A stretch of DNA of 64,000 nucleotides from Bradysia coprophila (GCF_014529535.1 NW_023503373.1:2790001-2854000), one strand, 5' to 3'. Positions 38,491-50,462 are shown, counted from the first letter of the stretch. Made by a program: numbers and translations. The notes: generated from the letters alone by a model not told the origin.

Positions 38491-39975
38491 TTAACCGTGA
38501 ACACACGATTCATTGGAGCAAACGCAAGTAAGAGGTATACTGAGTGGAAATTTGAATACATCTCTTTGATCATATCGTCTCTTAACCATTTTCAATTTAC
38601 TGTAATTTTTGTCGTAGTATTTTTCTAGTGGACATTGTAAGTCACCATCTATTACATTCACATAAGCTGCCTTGTCTTTGATAAATAGAGAAATAGATTC
38701 GGTGAACTGCTTCAGTTTCGGCTCCAATTCCTCACCGTCTGCGATGGTCCCTTGAATGTCTCCGTCTTTGCGCAGAGGAACGGTGAATCCAAAGTCTAGT
38801 TCGAAAAATGTTCCTCGGTGATAAAATGCAGTTTCGGTTGCAGATTTTTCGCTTATTTTGCCACCACAGAGCTGAATCAGAAATTGTGCATAACTGTGTT
38901 CGACCAGTTTTTCGTTGAATGAATTGACTTCAGTTGAATTCAACCATTTCGATACGAAAAAACTTTTATGCTTCTCGTATACAAGCGACGGTTTAGTTGC
39001 ATTGTTGTAAAAGGGATACAACGAATCAATGAATGGAACGATTTTCATATGCTCTGGGTCGTCTACTTCGTTGAAGTATCGCTTTATGCTATTCAAGGCC
39101 TCAATGCTTTTGTCCAAATCTTTGTCAGAAATAACAAACTTCAAAACGAGCGAATCCGGTGCGAAGATCTTAAAATAAATTATTGAATCAATGGAAGATG
39201 CAGGATTCGTCGCAGCCCACTGCAACCATTTTGTAAACATAGAGGGGAAATCACTTATCTCATATGATATTGTAGACACTATCAGCTGAGCGGAAGCATC
39301 AAAAGGTTTTAAATAAAATTTCGTCACAATACCAAAATTACCACCACCGCCTCCCCGAAGAGACCAAAACAAATCTGCATTCTGTCGTGTGCTAGCTCGA
39401 ACTCTCCTTTGGTCGGCAAGGATCACTTCCATTTCAACAACGTTATCACACATTAAACCCCATTTCCGTGACATCGGACCGAATCCTCCTCCTAACGTGA
39501 AACCCGATATTCCAACAGTGGGACAACCACCAACTGGCAAACCGTAATTACCCATTTCCCAAATACGTTTGCTTACAGCATGAGCTTGTACTCCTGCGCC
39601 AACCATTACGCTTTGTGTTCGGCGATCAAATTCTATCTCATTCAATCTCGATAAATCTATGACGAACGCATCTGTATTGCCACGCGAATACTTCTCGTAC
39701 GAATGTCCACCACTTTTTATTGCAAACTGAAGATTGAGCAACTGCAGACATTTCAGTGCAATTTGGACATCCCTCGTAGAGTTCACAGCAATATATCCTT
39801 GTGGGCGTACTAACTTTCTAACGTTGTCTTGGAAGTTTAGTTCGGAATAGAGTGGTTCATCTTTTAAAATGATATCAGCAGTAGAGTCCCATTCATTGAA
39901 ACATGTCTTTAATGAATTCGCCTTAACATTCCAGCAGAACACAGATATCAGTAAAAATAAGAAACGTGGCATCAC
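38491..39975 (-). CDS. Secreted berberine-bridge-enzyme-like FAD oxidoreductase
   Basis: An intronless 494-residue flavoprotein of the BBE/FAD-PCMH family, which oxidises small substrates such as sugars or alkaloids using covalently bound FAD. A hydrophobic N terminus (MMPRFLFLLISVFCWNVKA) is a clear signal peptide. The FAD-binding domain spans about residues 50-225. His91 (in GGHSYE) and Cys151 (in GGCPTVG) sit where family members bind FAD twice, and GFTLGGGFG follows. The C-terminal BBE motif is present (YYDKNYSKLKMVKRRYDQRD, about 460-480), so it looks full length and active. Several N-glycosylation sites fit secretion. BBE-like proteins are common in plants, fungi and bacteria and rare in animals, so acquisition by transfer is possible, though base composition matches the host. 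The substrate is unknown. Confidence 0.95.
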   Translation of the reverse strand: MMPRFLFLLISVFCWNVKANSLKTCFNEWDSTADIILKDEPLYSELNFQDNVRKLVRPQGYIAVNSTRDVQIALKCLQLLNLQFAIKSGGHSYEKYSRGNTDAFVIDLSRLNEIEFDRRTQSVMVGAGVQAHAVSKRIWEMGNYGLPVGGCPTVGISGFTLGGGFGPMSRKWGLMCDNVVEMEVILADQRRVRASTRQNADLFWSLRGGGGGNFGIVTKFYLKPFDASAQLIVSTISYEISDFPSMFTKWLQWAATNPASSIDSIIYFKIFAPDSLVLKFVISDKDLDKSIEALNSIKRYFNEVDDPEHMKIVPFIDSLYPFYNNATKPSLVYEKHKSFFVSKWLNSTEVNSFNEKLVEHSYAQFLIQLCGGKISEKSATETAFYHRGTFFELDFGFTVPLRKDGDIQGTIADGEELEPKLKQFTESISLFIKDKAAYVNVIDGDLQCPLEKYYDKNYSKLKMVKRRYDQRDVFKFPLSIPLTCVCSNESCVHG

Positions 39976-40476
39976 TTCTTTTCAATTAAACTTTAAATGT
40001 TTCACGGAATACGCAAAATGGTCAATTTTTGATGATTTTTTTTCGAAACTAATTGACTAAAGCAAAAAAAAACGAATTATTCTGATGTTCAGTATACCTG
40101 CCGCTTATCATCGCCCTTTCCAAAGTCTCTTTTCATACTAAAATACGATGACCTTAAAAGCAGCTGATGCTTATATTAGAGTAAATTAATGTAAATAAAA
40201 GCGATTTAACGATCTGCTTGATATCGACTGTTATCAGTACGACGATTAGCGAAAACAGGTACTTTTATGCTAAAAAAAACAGAATCGTGTGTCTTTTGTC
40301 GTTTATAGGTATTATTTATCCGAAAGATCCGAAATAAATTTTAATGCGCGTCCCCTCCGGAAAGGTAACATTACATGTATGTATGCCCCCCACGGAAATC
40401 GTTACTAACATATTTGGGATTTTTCGATATTTGTGTCCTATGCGAAAATTCATTGTGTCCTAACCGAAATAGTATA

Positions 40477-40690
40477 TTACTGTACAAGGGAAGGAATTTA
40501 ATATTTCGTATCATGATGAGTAAAAGTGTCCGATGGCTTTAGCCCGACGTACTTTTACTCATCGTGATACGAAATATTATAATTATTTCCCAAGTGTAGT
40601 ATGACGTTTTCCTTTACGAAGGAGGGAAAGACTTTTTCCTAGGGACGGAAAGTCCATTTTCCCTTCCTAGTAAAGGAAAACATATTACAT
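40477..40690. repeat. Two adjacent hairpins
   Basis: The first hairpin pairs TTTCGTATCATGATGAGTAA with TTACTCATCGTGATACGAAA. The second pairs ACGTTTTCCTTTACGAAGGA with TTCCTAGTAAAGGAAAACAT. The GATGAGTAAAAGTGTCCG block recurs at 6954, so this is a dispersed family. Confidence 0.65.
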
Positions 40691-41039
40691 GCATTGAATG
40701 TGAACAGACACTGCAAATGATATAATCACAACTGCAAATGAAATCGTCGCAACTGCAAATGATATCGTTAAAACAACTGAAAATGATATCACTGGATGTG
40801 AGCCGATGTTCTATAATATGATAGTGTCGTGTTTGCTTATTCGATCATATAAAATAAGTTTGTGTGCCTTTTTGATTTTTTTTTTTTTTACTGTGATAAG
40901 ATAATTTAAAATTTAATTGTTCATAGTTGTTCATAGTTACATACATGTAACGTTCATTTCTCGGAGGGGCAGCATTAAAACTATATACTATACATTGGCT
41001 CATAACCTCGGGAACAATTTCTGAACTCGTGAACTCACT

Positions 41040-41150
41040 CGTGTGTTTGTAAACACCTCGGTTTCAAAACTGTTATTTTGACACGGGTAGTATGTAAACT
41101 CAACCCGTGTCAAAATAACAGCTTTCAAACCTTGACGCTTACAAACACAC
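41040..41150. repeat. Hairpin repeat
   Basis: GTGTGTTTGTAAACACC...CTGTTATTTTGACACGGGT pairs with ACCCGTGTCAAAATAACAG...CTTACAAACACAC. The loop is about 14 bases. MITE-like structure. Confidence 0.65.
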
Positions 41151-42138
41151 TTGCTCGGCCCATATCACAAATTGTTCACTAATGTAATGAACTACCTTCG
41201 CAGCACCCAATGTAACATACTATTACTATGTTTCTTAGTTTTTCCTTAGTCAGGACGCTATGTTTTTATATAGAGGTATCGATAATCTGATTAGTGTTAT
41301 CAACTTCTCGAGAGAAATATCAAGTGCCACTGTCAAGGCTTCATATACTTTGGGGATGTCACGCAGATCGCCACTTTATTGCGTTGTACCAAATTCTCCA
41401 AAAAATCTTCTTACAAAAGAACTGATAACGCCCAAAAACACTTACAGCGGAGGTGTGATGCAAGTCCCTTTATCCACTTACAGAAGAAATGATATCGGTG
41501 GGGGTGACGCTTACAGTTTCGACTCACAAAAAACCATACAAAAAAAATTGCGTCACATGTGGCAGATGTTGAGGAAAGTACTGTTAAGAAAATTGTTAAA
41601 ATAGGGAAAAATACGTCCAGAAGCATAGGAAAAACGGAGAAAAGCCACTTTGTGATGCAAATTTTTTTTGGTAATTTTTTTTTCTACAATTTTTTCGGAA
41701 CAATTTTCGCGGGGTCAACCTATGAATTACAGATGAGTCCAAGTTTCGACGAGGATGGTGAAAATAAAAATTTTCAAATATTGTACAATTCAGACAAATT
41801 TTGTAAAATCCATTCATGGCATGGAATCCTCTACCATTATCGCCATTCAAAGAGTTTCAAACTTTCTTCATCTTGGACATATCACGATTTTCGAGATTTT
41901 CGAAATTTTCGAAATTTCGTGTTTAGCTGGCTGTGGCTACGTGGTCAGGTTGTCGAGGGAAGTTACTTTAACACGAATTAGCTTAGAATTAGTCCCTCTA
42001 TCCGTTGGGATAACAATCTGTATTCAAATTGACTCGACGGTCCCGCACGTCCAGGTGTGCCGGATCTCCGAAACGGCTGGATGGATCTGCGCAGTGGCGG
42101 ATTATGCCATGGGCAATTCGGGACTTTGTCCTGGGCGC

Positions 42139-42200
42139 TGGAAAAATTGGGGCGCTGGAAAAATTGGGGCGCTGGAAAAATTGGGGCGCTGGAAAAAATT
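42139..42200 (+). repeat. 17-bp tandem array in the composite element
   Basis: Nearly four copies of GGCGCTGGAAAAATTGG just inside the left end of the transposon. A related GGCGCTAG motif occurs twice near the right end. Confidence 0.85.
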
Positions 42201-42767
42201 ATGAGCAAAAAATGACTCTAAAATTACATAGGAAAATTTGAAATCGAAAATATCGCGCCAAATTTAGATCGCTCTAGAGTGATTTCGTTATCAATATTTT
42301 AATGAAATTTAAACTTTTTATAGCCATGGCAGTATGGGCAGTATGTCACCTAAATTTTTACAAATTCTTCCAAGTCTCATTTTTATGTTGTATATTTTGT
42401 ATTCATATACTCTCAAGTAATATTGACAAAGTCGGGTTTTAAAAAGCCTGGAGCAAAACTTGAGCCCAAAAAACTCACTTTAAAGGTGTTTTGGCTAAAA
42501 CCATAAAAATACAAACTTTTTTCAACAAAAGCAGAAGATCTGTCAATTTTTTTTATCATGAACACAACCCTAATATTTTAATACTATCACCCATCAATTT
42601 TTTATTCTGAGAAGAAGAAGAAGAAAACGTTTATTTACACACAAAAATATACATAAATAAAGGTGCTACCCTCGTATCGAAGGATGCTTTACTACACAGC
42701 CTATCTATCTATCAGAAGACAATCTTCTTACTAACTAAAAGTCGCGTCGGTTTTTTTCGCTTTTCCG

Positions 42768-43132
42768 TTAAGAGGTTCCGAGCCTACGCTGAAATTGTAG
42801 CCTACATTTCTGCGTTTCGAAATTTTTGATCGCTGATATCTTCTTACGAGAGCCCTTTTTGAAAAATGTACGACCACATTTTCGAGTAAAAATATGTCAG
42901 CTTTGAATAAAAATTAAAATTGTCTGTGAAAGTTCCATGTGCTTTGAGAAAAGTGTACCTTTGATGCAAATTTGGGGCATCGGTACAGTTTTCTCAAAGC
43001 TGACATATTTTTACTCGAAAATGTGGTCGTACATTTTTCAAAAAGGGCTCTCGTAAAAAGATATCAGCGATCAAAAATTTCGAAACGCAGAAATGTAGGC
43101 TACAATTTCAGCGTAGGCTCGGAACCTCTTAA
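42768..43132. repeat. Large hairpin inside the composite element
   Basis: Arms of about 137 bases (42768-42905 and 42996-43132) are nearly perfect complements, starting TTAAGAGGTTCCGAGCCTAC and ending GTAGGCTCGGAACCTCTTAA. A 90-base centre also shows partial pairing. It is probably a MITE nested in the larger transposon. Confidence 0.85.
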
Positions 43133-43145
43133 ACAGTTAACTTGG

Positions 43146-43985
43146 TCAGTTGTAAATATGATTATTAATAATGAAAATAGTCTTGACTAGTATAGTTTCA
43201 GAAATGTCTTTAAGCTTATCACGATTTAACTTGAATTCGTTGAAGAAATCTACCACACTTTTGCCGATGCAGCCTCTGCTACCAAACCACAGTCCTCGCA
43301 CTGACCAGTTCCTCACGCCAAACGAATCTCTGTAACGCTCCGCGTAAAATGGTATGCACTTTTCGTATATTTCACGTTTCACTTTGACGATCTTGTCATC
43401 TTGATTGATGTCGTTGGTTTCGTATCGTATGGTAGGATCTATGATGAACGCGTTTTTTGATTTTGAGTCGAAGGCGATGATATCGCTTAAGCGTGATTTT
43501 CCATCCGTGTCAATGGCGAAAACCTCGACGAAACATTCAAAACTTCTCTCTCGCAGCAAATCGGCTAGTTCGTGCTTCACGAAATGGTGCCTTGATGTGA
43601 TTAGCAGGCTACTCGATGGACAGCTTCCAGTTACGTGTGCGATTGTTTCATTCTCTCTCTCGCATTTGCGACAGAGGCTGGAAGAGTTCGAGACACCTGG
43701 TACCGCATTAAGGTTGGCATAGTTAATGCTTAGCTTTATAGCAGAAACCCATTCAGATGAAGAGAGTGTGTTCTTGTTGTAAACAAAGTCGTTGCTTGCT
43801 GTATGTTGACCAAAGTGTATCGCACCAGATCCTTGGTACGATAGACTGCACCACTTTTCGTATGCTTCGTTTCGCAGTGCCGCTCGTAGTGTTTTCGTTG
43901 TATCGCCGACGATAAGCTTGTCCTGCAAATTCAGGTGAAAATCTACGAGTTTCTGAAAGTATATATATGTGTCGAAGGTCACCAA
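43146..43985 (-). pseudogene. R2/R4-type non-LTR retrotransposon fragment: zinc knuckle plus restriction-like endonuclease
   Basis: A 279-residue frame resembles the C terminus of site-specific non-LTR retrotransposon proteins. A CCHC knuckle (Cys105, Cys108, His117, Cys122; CRKCERENETIAHVTGSC) is followed by a restriction-like-endonuclease region with SRLSDIIAFDS and AFIIDPTIRYE, where Asp168 and Asp183 sit like the PD...D catalytic pair; the usual Pro is Ser. The upstream reverse transcriptase is missing, so it cannot be a functional retroelement. The frame is unbroken, which for a stranded fragment is notable. It lies inside the composite DNA transposon. The ATG at 43983-43985 may not be a real start. 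Confidence 0.7.
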
Positions 43986-44707
43986 AAAATACTTTATGTA
44001 CTTCAGTACGTATTTTATTGCTTCCGTACATAAAATCTTGTTGCTAACTCGTGCCTATTTTGCGCATACGATGTGTTGTCAACCTCGGCTTCGCCTCGGA
44101 TTGACAATTTTCACATCTATTGCGCAAAATTTCCATTTACGCAATAGTTAGCAAAATAGCTATTAAGCTATTACAAGTCCGATGAAAGTATGAAAAAAGT
44201 TGAAAAATATTTCCGAATTTCGTTTTGCATGATCATTGTGAAATTCAAAGTGAGCTCTAAAAACATGTGACCTTAAATATTGTCTTGTGAATCAGGAAAA
44301 AAATGTAACTTTGTTCGATTTAAAATCTTTACAGTGACCCGAAATTTGGTAAAATCAGAGTTTTTTGAAGCAAGTTGAAAAATCAATACTTCTGAGATAG
44401 AAACTCATTTTTTTATATTTAAGATTGATTAATAATAACTAAATAAGTCTCTTTTTTGTCGTTTACACAATGTTGATTTTCCCACTTGTCTCAAACATAT
44501 TTTACTGATAATTCGAACCACGGTTTCTTTTTTTCTTGTTATCATCAGTGCAGGTTCTGTGACTCTAGTCCGTACTACCTCCTTTCACTCATACGAAGAA
44601 ACTGTCTAACAAAACAGGAAACAAAACACCAAAAAAGAGAACAAAATTGGCGCTAGATTTTTATTTGCCAGGGGCGCTAGAAACGTTAATCCGCCACTAG
44701 ATCTGCG

Positions 44708-45787
44708 AACTAAAAGTGGTTCCCGTGGTTCCTTATAGTACTCGAGTCCCTCAATAAGAACATGAAGAAAAAGCAGAAGTGGTGTCGCGACTATATTTAA
44801 GTTTTGTTCAACCCCACCGTGAGTGGTTTTGGGCGATACCAATTTCGATCATTTCAGAAAAGCGGAGAATTCGAAGGCAATTTTCTAGAATGATGTTATT
44901 ACTCGTACAAATCTTCCGAAGATAACACCCAAGGGAACAATCGACCAATAAGGCAGCCGTTAAGGCTGAGGGCTAAATTAAATAAGAGCAACAACCAAGT
45001 TGTGTCAAAAACTTTTATTTTTTAAAAAAGTACAAAAAATTGTTTGTTTTTTTAATTAACTACTTGATCCTGATTATCTATCTAAAACATCAAATGTATA
45101 ATAATAAAATGATTGGTGTACAAAAGAACCGTCAATTTTGTTTTTGTCTTTTTCTTAAATTCTTTTCCGATTTTTTTTTTCATTTAAAAAAAAATATTTT
45201 AAACTTTGCGATAATAAATTAACTGTACAATGCATAATAGAACAGCATAATACTAAGCTGACATTAATATTGGAAAATGGAATAATCAATTTAAGTGGAA
45301 CATATGTGTCTTATGGGCTATTCAAAAATGAATAACTCGCTTTTTCGCTTCTGTTTCGTTTAAACGACGCGTAATCCGGAAATAATCTCTAATTGCCTAA
45401 GCGCTAATGATTAGTTTAAAAGGTCACACGGAATTACAGTTAAATTAAGCTAAGTTTCTAAGTCAAAAATGAAACGGTTGCCGTTCAGATACACAACGCA
45501 AATTTTTTTTGTTTTTGTTTTTCTCAATTTTTATTTCTGAATATTCTGATAAGCTGATCTGTAATTCACTAATAAAAACTACGTCGTCAATATAGGTAGC
45601 AACTCATTTTATTAAGTTGCGTGTGGTTCAGCTCATCAATATATTCAATTCAAAATCAGATCCTATTTGACAATTTGTTGGTTTTTCCCCACAATGTTGG
45701 TAAGCAAAATTATTAAAAAGAAACAAAATTAACAACCAACTTCACACATGCTACTTCACACCGATTGAAATTTCCCTGTACTACCCC
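44708..45787. other. Intergenic region 3' of cyclin A
   Basis: No gene found. It presumably contains the cyclin A 3' UTR on the minus strand. AT-rich with several homopolymer runs. Confidence 0.6.
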
Positions 45788-48302
45788 TTAAAGGGAATGC
45801 AGAGTCGATGTGATTTTCCGTACGTTATCGTTATTGTGTTTATTGTGAGCTTCCTTTTCGATTTCATCTTTCATTCGCATTACAGCGATAATGTATAGGC
45901 CGTCGTTCATTTGAATCGGTTGCATTGTGGACACTTCTTTGTACCTGGCGAATAATAGAAATGAAAATACGTAAGTCCGGGGTCCCATAAGCGACTGACA
46001 AAAAGATCAACTCACTTCGAAGCCTTATATTTGTCCTGGATGGCTTGTTGTGGTAAATCCACCGACGCCATATGCGTATTACTTAAGTGGAAAATGACTT
46101 CTTTCAAATCGTCTAATGAATATCCCGTAATTTCTTCCAGATTCGTCGACCAAATCGGTAGATTCAAATTGTGACGAGCTAATGCAATCGCAGCAGCTGA
46201 TATTCTGGACGGCATGTATTGTAGATAAGGATCCGTTTCCAACAGCGACAATTCGCATAGATACTGAAATAGGGAAAGGCAAAGAGTGAATTGGCTGCCG
46301 CAACAGAAAAAGTCTGTACAATTTACCATTGCCAGGAATTTGCATTCATCAGTCATTTTGGATATCGTAGTGTAGCTGTTTAGGAATGTGTATACTGTCG
46401 GTATAGACAGGTCGAACTGTAAGACTTTGAGCAGAAGATTTTCCATTCTGAACACTTGGATTCTTGAGTAAGTGTGATCGGTGATGTAAATGAATTCGTT
46501 TACGTCTGGCGGATAAATTTCCTCGTATTTTCTGTAACAAATGAACGGTAAGGTTAGTTCAATCACAAACTTTTGTACCTAGGAACGGTTAGTCTTTTGA
46601 TTCAAAACTGTGATAAGCTTGCCGTTTGTGAACATCTAAAAGCAAACAAAAAATACTTACGCAGCAATGAACATGGCAGCAGTTCCTACCAATTGCAGCT
46701 TAGCCCGAACCACCGACATTAAACTCAGAAAACGGTCAATGTACGTGACTGCCAGGCACAGTGTCTCGCCATGTAGCTTATATTCTTCACCAACTTCTAC
46801 CAACCAGTCGATTAAGATGGTCCTCATCGATTTGTTGATATCGGGCTGTCTGCGCATGTAGCCAAATTTGGGACGATTTCGAGATTCAGCTTCGCGTAAA
46901 TAGTGTAGAATGTCGGTTTGGTACTCTTCCACTTCGAAAAAGCGCTCGCGGAAAGTACTGACACTTTTCGATGGTTCCTCAATTATGATCGACTTTTCAA
47001 TCGACATTGGCGATATCATGTCCGATATGGACAATGGCGTTTCGATGTCATTGGGAAGTTCCTGTAGTGGTTGTCTGGAAGAACATCATAAGTATGTTTA
47101 TTCAGTTGTTGGTAAAGAATTTGATGTGCGTGACGTTAAAAGTGATTTTTGGGTCTTCGACACAATGGAAAATTTTACGGTTGCAGGTAGTTGCGGGTAT
47201 TTGATTCTGGCTTTGTGAAAATGTTTTTAAAGTCAGGTAGAAAAAATTGTTGTACATTCACCTCATCCATGATATACATTCAGTAGCTTAGCCGAAAACA
47301 GTTAATCGTGTTCGGATCTTTTGCAGTATTGGCAGTCTAAAAAATGTAGTTTCCTCACATTATCCACTCCCACAATTTTTTCAATTCAAAATCAATTTTC
47401 AGAATTTTATTATTCAAAGTAAGGTGTACCAGGTACCAGCGTCCGGCTATTGTGATTTCATTGCTAAATTTTTTTATGAATGAAATACCAATATATGTCC
47501 AACTACAAGTACATGTCCGTCCATACACTGGCACCGCCAACATACTAATAAAACTTTTCAACAGAAAAGGAACCGCTATGCATATCAGTTTAACACTGTA
47601 ATATGCTACAGTGGAAAAAGCAATTTAACAATGAACATCTACCTAAAATACGTTCAGATGGAACGATTTTCACATATTTGTAGCCAAACGCCCAAATTCG
47701 CTACCAATACTGAAATGCTTCATTGCTTAACAGAAATCACGAATTCAATGCACTGAGTAAAATGAGGAAGCCGAATTGTGGTATCTAATGAACTTGTTCC
47801 ATATTCTCTCATAATTCGTATTTCGCTTGTAAAAACTAAATGCAAAAACTCAGACTTACCTGAAAGTGGATGTATTTTGGATCGTTTCCATTTTCGCGGA
47901 ATCATCGTTCGATTCCGAAGCAGAAACATTTTTATTTGCTCCACTAACAACAGTGAACGCTTTGAATTTATCAACCGGAACGAAGGCGTCCTTAGGAGCT
48001 GCATTTTCGTCATTGAAAACTTTTGTTTTTGTCACTGGCAAATCGACACCCTGGAGACGAAAAAGAAAATATTGATTAAAAAACAGTTAGAAAGATCCAA
48101 CATTTGCAGGTTATGTGCGCCAATCAGAGTCGGAAAATTTGAAAATGAAAATTACCGTTTTCAACGCATGCGTCTTTGTTCCACGCTGAACATTGTTTAA
48201 AACAGCGAATGTATTGCGTTTTTCATTTAATTTAGATGGAATCAAAGTAACTTTATTTGGATTAGAGTTTTCAACATCCTCATGAATGCGAAATGTCGCC
48301 AT
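45788..48302 (-). CDS. CycA: Cyclin A
   Basis: Cyclin A activates CDK1 (and CDK2) for S phase and mitotic entry and is destroyed by the APC/C in prometaphase. Exons: 48302-48156, 48050-47860, 47074-46661, 46531-46327, 46263-46016 and 45944-45788. All are GT...AG and the phases agree, giving 453 residues (Drosophila 491). The N-terminal region is unstructured, with a degradation-box-like RNTFAVLNN (about 30-38) in which the usual Leu is Phe. The first cyclin fold begins near 155, with the signature [20 protein letters not shown] at about 196-215 (MRAIL in most cyclins) and [20 protein letters not shown]. The second fold has [20 protein letters not shown] and the C-terminal [13 protein letters not shown]. 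These separate it from cyclin B, which would have FLRRASK. Confidence 0.96.
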
Positions 48303-48865
48303 TTTAAATCCTCTTTACAAAAATAGACAAAAATACGCAGCTAACGAACAGACTGACGACCTTTACGAAAGAAAACAATTTTCAAACTGTCGTTTGTAGC
48401 TCACTTCACAAGCTGTTCTCTGCGTTTATCTTATGTAAATACTTGAAAAATTTAGCAACACATTATGTGCAACGATATAAACTACCGAGTCTTTATCCAA
48501 ATCAACGACAAACTAATAAATATTTCCTTTTCACGACAAAAACTACTTCGCTTAAGGACTGCTTGCGATATGATGCCCGTTCGATGCTGTTGCAGTGCTG
48601 CAATGTACTTTTTGACAGCTATTTCTGTATCGAAATTTTTTAAGTTCGAAAATGCGATGATCGCGTACTAGATTTCTAACAACAAAAAATTTTGGTCGTT
48701 AAGTTTGTTAAATATGTTAATAAATATTCTTAAATATTTCTCAGGAAAAATCAATTAAATAGTAATTTATAAGATCGATTTCAAAAGGATTTATTATTCA
48801 CTAGAAGTGTAATATATTGTCTATTGTTTATTTTTTAACGTTTTGAAACTAAGGAAACTAAGGGA

Positions 48866-48982
48866 AAATGTAATAGAGTTTTCTACTGTACTTATTATGC
48901 TTTAGTGTATTCTGTCATTTTCAAATGTCATGGCGCATTTTTCATGTGACCACCTTCACTACGTGACATTTTTCGCATGAAG
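48866..48982 (+). repeat. Dispersed direct repeat, copy 1
   Basis: Begins AAATGTAATAGAGTTTTC and ends GTGACATTTTTCGCATGAAG. It matches 49564-49673 with several substitutions and small gaps. Probably two copies of one short element. Confidence 0.55.
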
Positions 48983-49117
48983 TTCGAGTCAAAGATTGAA
49001 TGGAATGAGAAATTTCTGGGCCTCTACACTACACTGTCGTTAAAACGTTAAACAGTCACGAAAGGAATGAGAGATTGCTTATGAAATCGTACAAAATCTT
49101 TTTTCTAGTTTCGATTT

Positions 49118-49216
49118 CGACGCAAAAGAGACCTAATTCAAATTTCTCTTTTTTTTATACTGAAAAACGTGACAGGATAAGAAAATGAAAATTTGAATTA
49201 GGTCCTCTTCGCGTCG
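49118..49216. repeat. Hairpin repeat
   Basis: CGACGCAAAAGAGACCTAAT... pairs with ...ATTAGGTCCTCTTCGCGTCG. The arms are about 35 bases around a 30-base loop. MITE-like. Confidence 0.65.
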
Positions 49217-49563
49217 GTATACGTTCTGTACTTGGAAAGGTCACGCAGATGTAGATACGCGGGTGACACACAAAAATTGTCAGTTTCATACATTTTAATA
49301 AGGTGGATTCTTAAATTTGACAACTTCATAGTAAATAAATTCCATTTTATATTATGTGTTCCCTTCCCGCGTATCTAATGAAATAAAGAAAAGGCTAACT
49401 GACTTGGTGAATTTAGTTTCTTAATATAGCGCAGCCTCAGTTTAGTTTGGCTCATTATGGGTTAACTAATCACTAGTAACTAAGTTCACCAAGCTCCCAT
49501 TGTCTACAGGTTTTAAATAGATAGATCTACGTAGTATAGGAGAGTATGTTTAGAAACTAAGAA

Positions 49564-49673
49564 GAAATGTAATAGAGTTTTCCCATATTTTAGTACATTC
49601 TGTCATAAAATTACCGATGTCACTGCGCTTATTTTCATGTAAACCAACATATGGTGACATTTGTTCTATGAAG
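49564..49673 (+). repeat. Dispersed direct repeat, copy 2
   Basis: Second copy of the repeat at 48866-48982, sharing AAATGTAATAGAGTTTTC at its start and GGTGACATTTGTTCTATGAAG-like sequence at its end. Confidence 0.55.
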
Positions 49674-50462
49674 TACTATGAAAAAAATGTGGCGCCTCTA
49701 CAAGCCAACCCACTTGCCCCACTTTTCGTTTTGTCCTTCGAAATAAATTTTGATTCACAATCTTCTTGAAGAAAAGGTTTCTCTAGGCAGATATATTTTT
49801 TTAAATTTTTATATGTACATAGAAAACTCCAGTTGGCCTGTAGAGACGTCACTTTTTTTTAGTACTTCATTCTTTGCGCTATATTTTCTGGTGATACAAC
49901 TTCACTCTGGTAAAACATCTAAATCCATTAAATGTTGCTAACGAAGAAATTGGTTCATTATAAAAAAGAGCGCTGACATTAGCAATTTTATGTATTATTT
50001 CCATTTATTTCAAGAAAAAAATAGAGGTTACAGTTTCCTACTTCTATTTGCATAAAGCACGAAAAAAAAAGAATTAACTCAAAATATTATACAGAAAAGG
50101 AAAAGTTAGTCTGCGTACACAATTTTAACGATTCAAAGAAGCTATTTCATGCATCGATATAATAAAGGGTAGATAAGTAATGTCAAAGCAACTTTATGCG
50201 GAAAGATCACATGGATGTATGTGTAATGTAACTTACGTTTTGAGAAACCGCGCGAAATAATGTCATACAAATATCTGAAAATAATTGAAACTATGCATTT
50301 CTCAATTTCCTTTTTCTCTTCGTTTTGTGTTGTGATTCGTATTTTTTGTGTGCTATATTTCCGAAATTTTGTTCTTCGTGTTTCATTATCTACAGTATAT
50401 TATATCGATGAGTTCATGTAATTATACGGAGTGATTTAGTTTCCCTATACTTTAAATAAAGT

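Larger units (their letters stand above)
39976..42083. other. Intergenic region upstream of the BBE-like gene
   Basis: Contains two adjacent hairpins (40477-40690) and a third (41040-41150). Between 41260 and 42083 several plus and minus frames are open, including one of 140 residues, but they overlap, lack recognisable motifs and run into the transposon at 42092. I consider them non-coding or remnants of an older element. A TATAAG on the minus strand near 40170 could belong to the BBE-like gene; this is weak. Confidence 0.5.
42092..44699. mobile_element. Composite DNA transposon with 8-bp target duplication, 2608 bp
   Basis: The left end CAGTGGCGGATTA and right end TTAATCCGCCACTA are inverted repeats (last base differs). 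A perfect 8-bp duplication GATCTGCG flanks them (42084-42091 and 44700-44707), so the block moved as one unit. Both ends also share a subterminal motif GGCGCTGGAAA / GGCGCTAG. Inside are a 17-bp tandem array (42139-42200), a 365-bp hairpin (42768-43132) and, on the minus strand, the C-terminal part of an R2/R4-like retrotransposon protein (43146-43985). No DNA transposase is visible. The 8-bp duplication fits hAT or P superfamilies; the duplicated site does not fit the hAT consensus well. Confidence 0.85.

Noticed and set aside
41260-42230. Overlapping plus- and minus-strand frames of 70-149 codons
   Set aside because: They overlap on both strands, cross the transposon boundary at 42092 and contain its tandem repeat. 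No protein family recognised.
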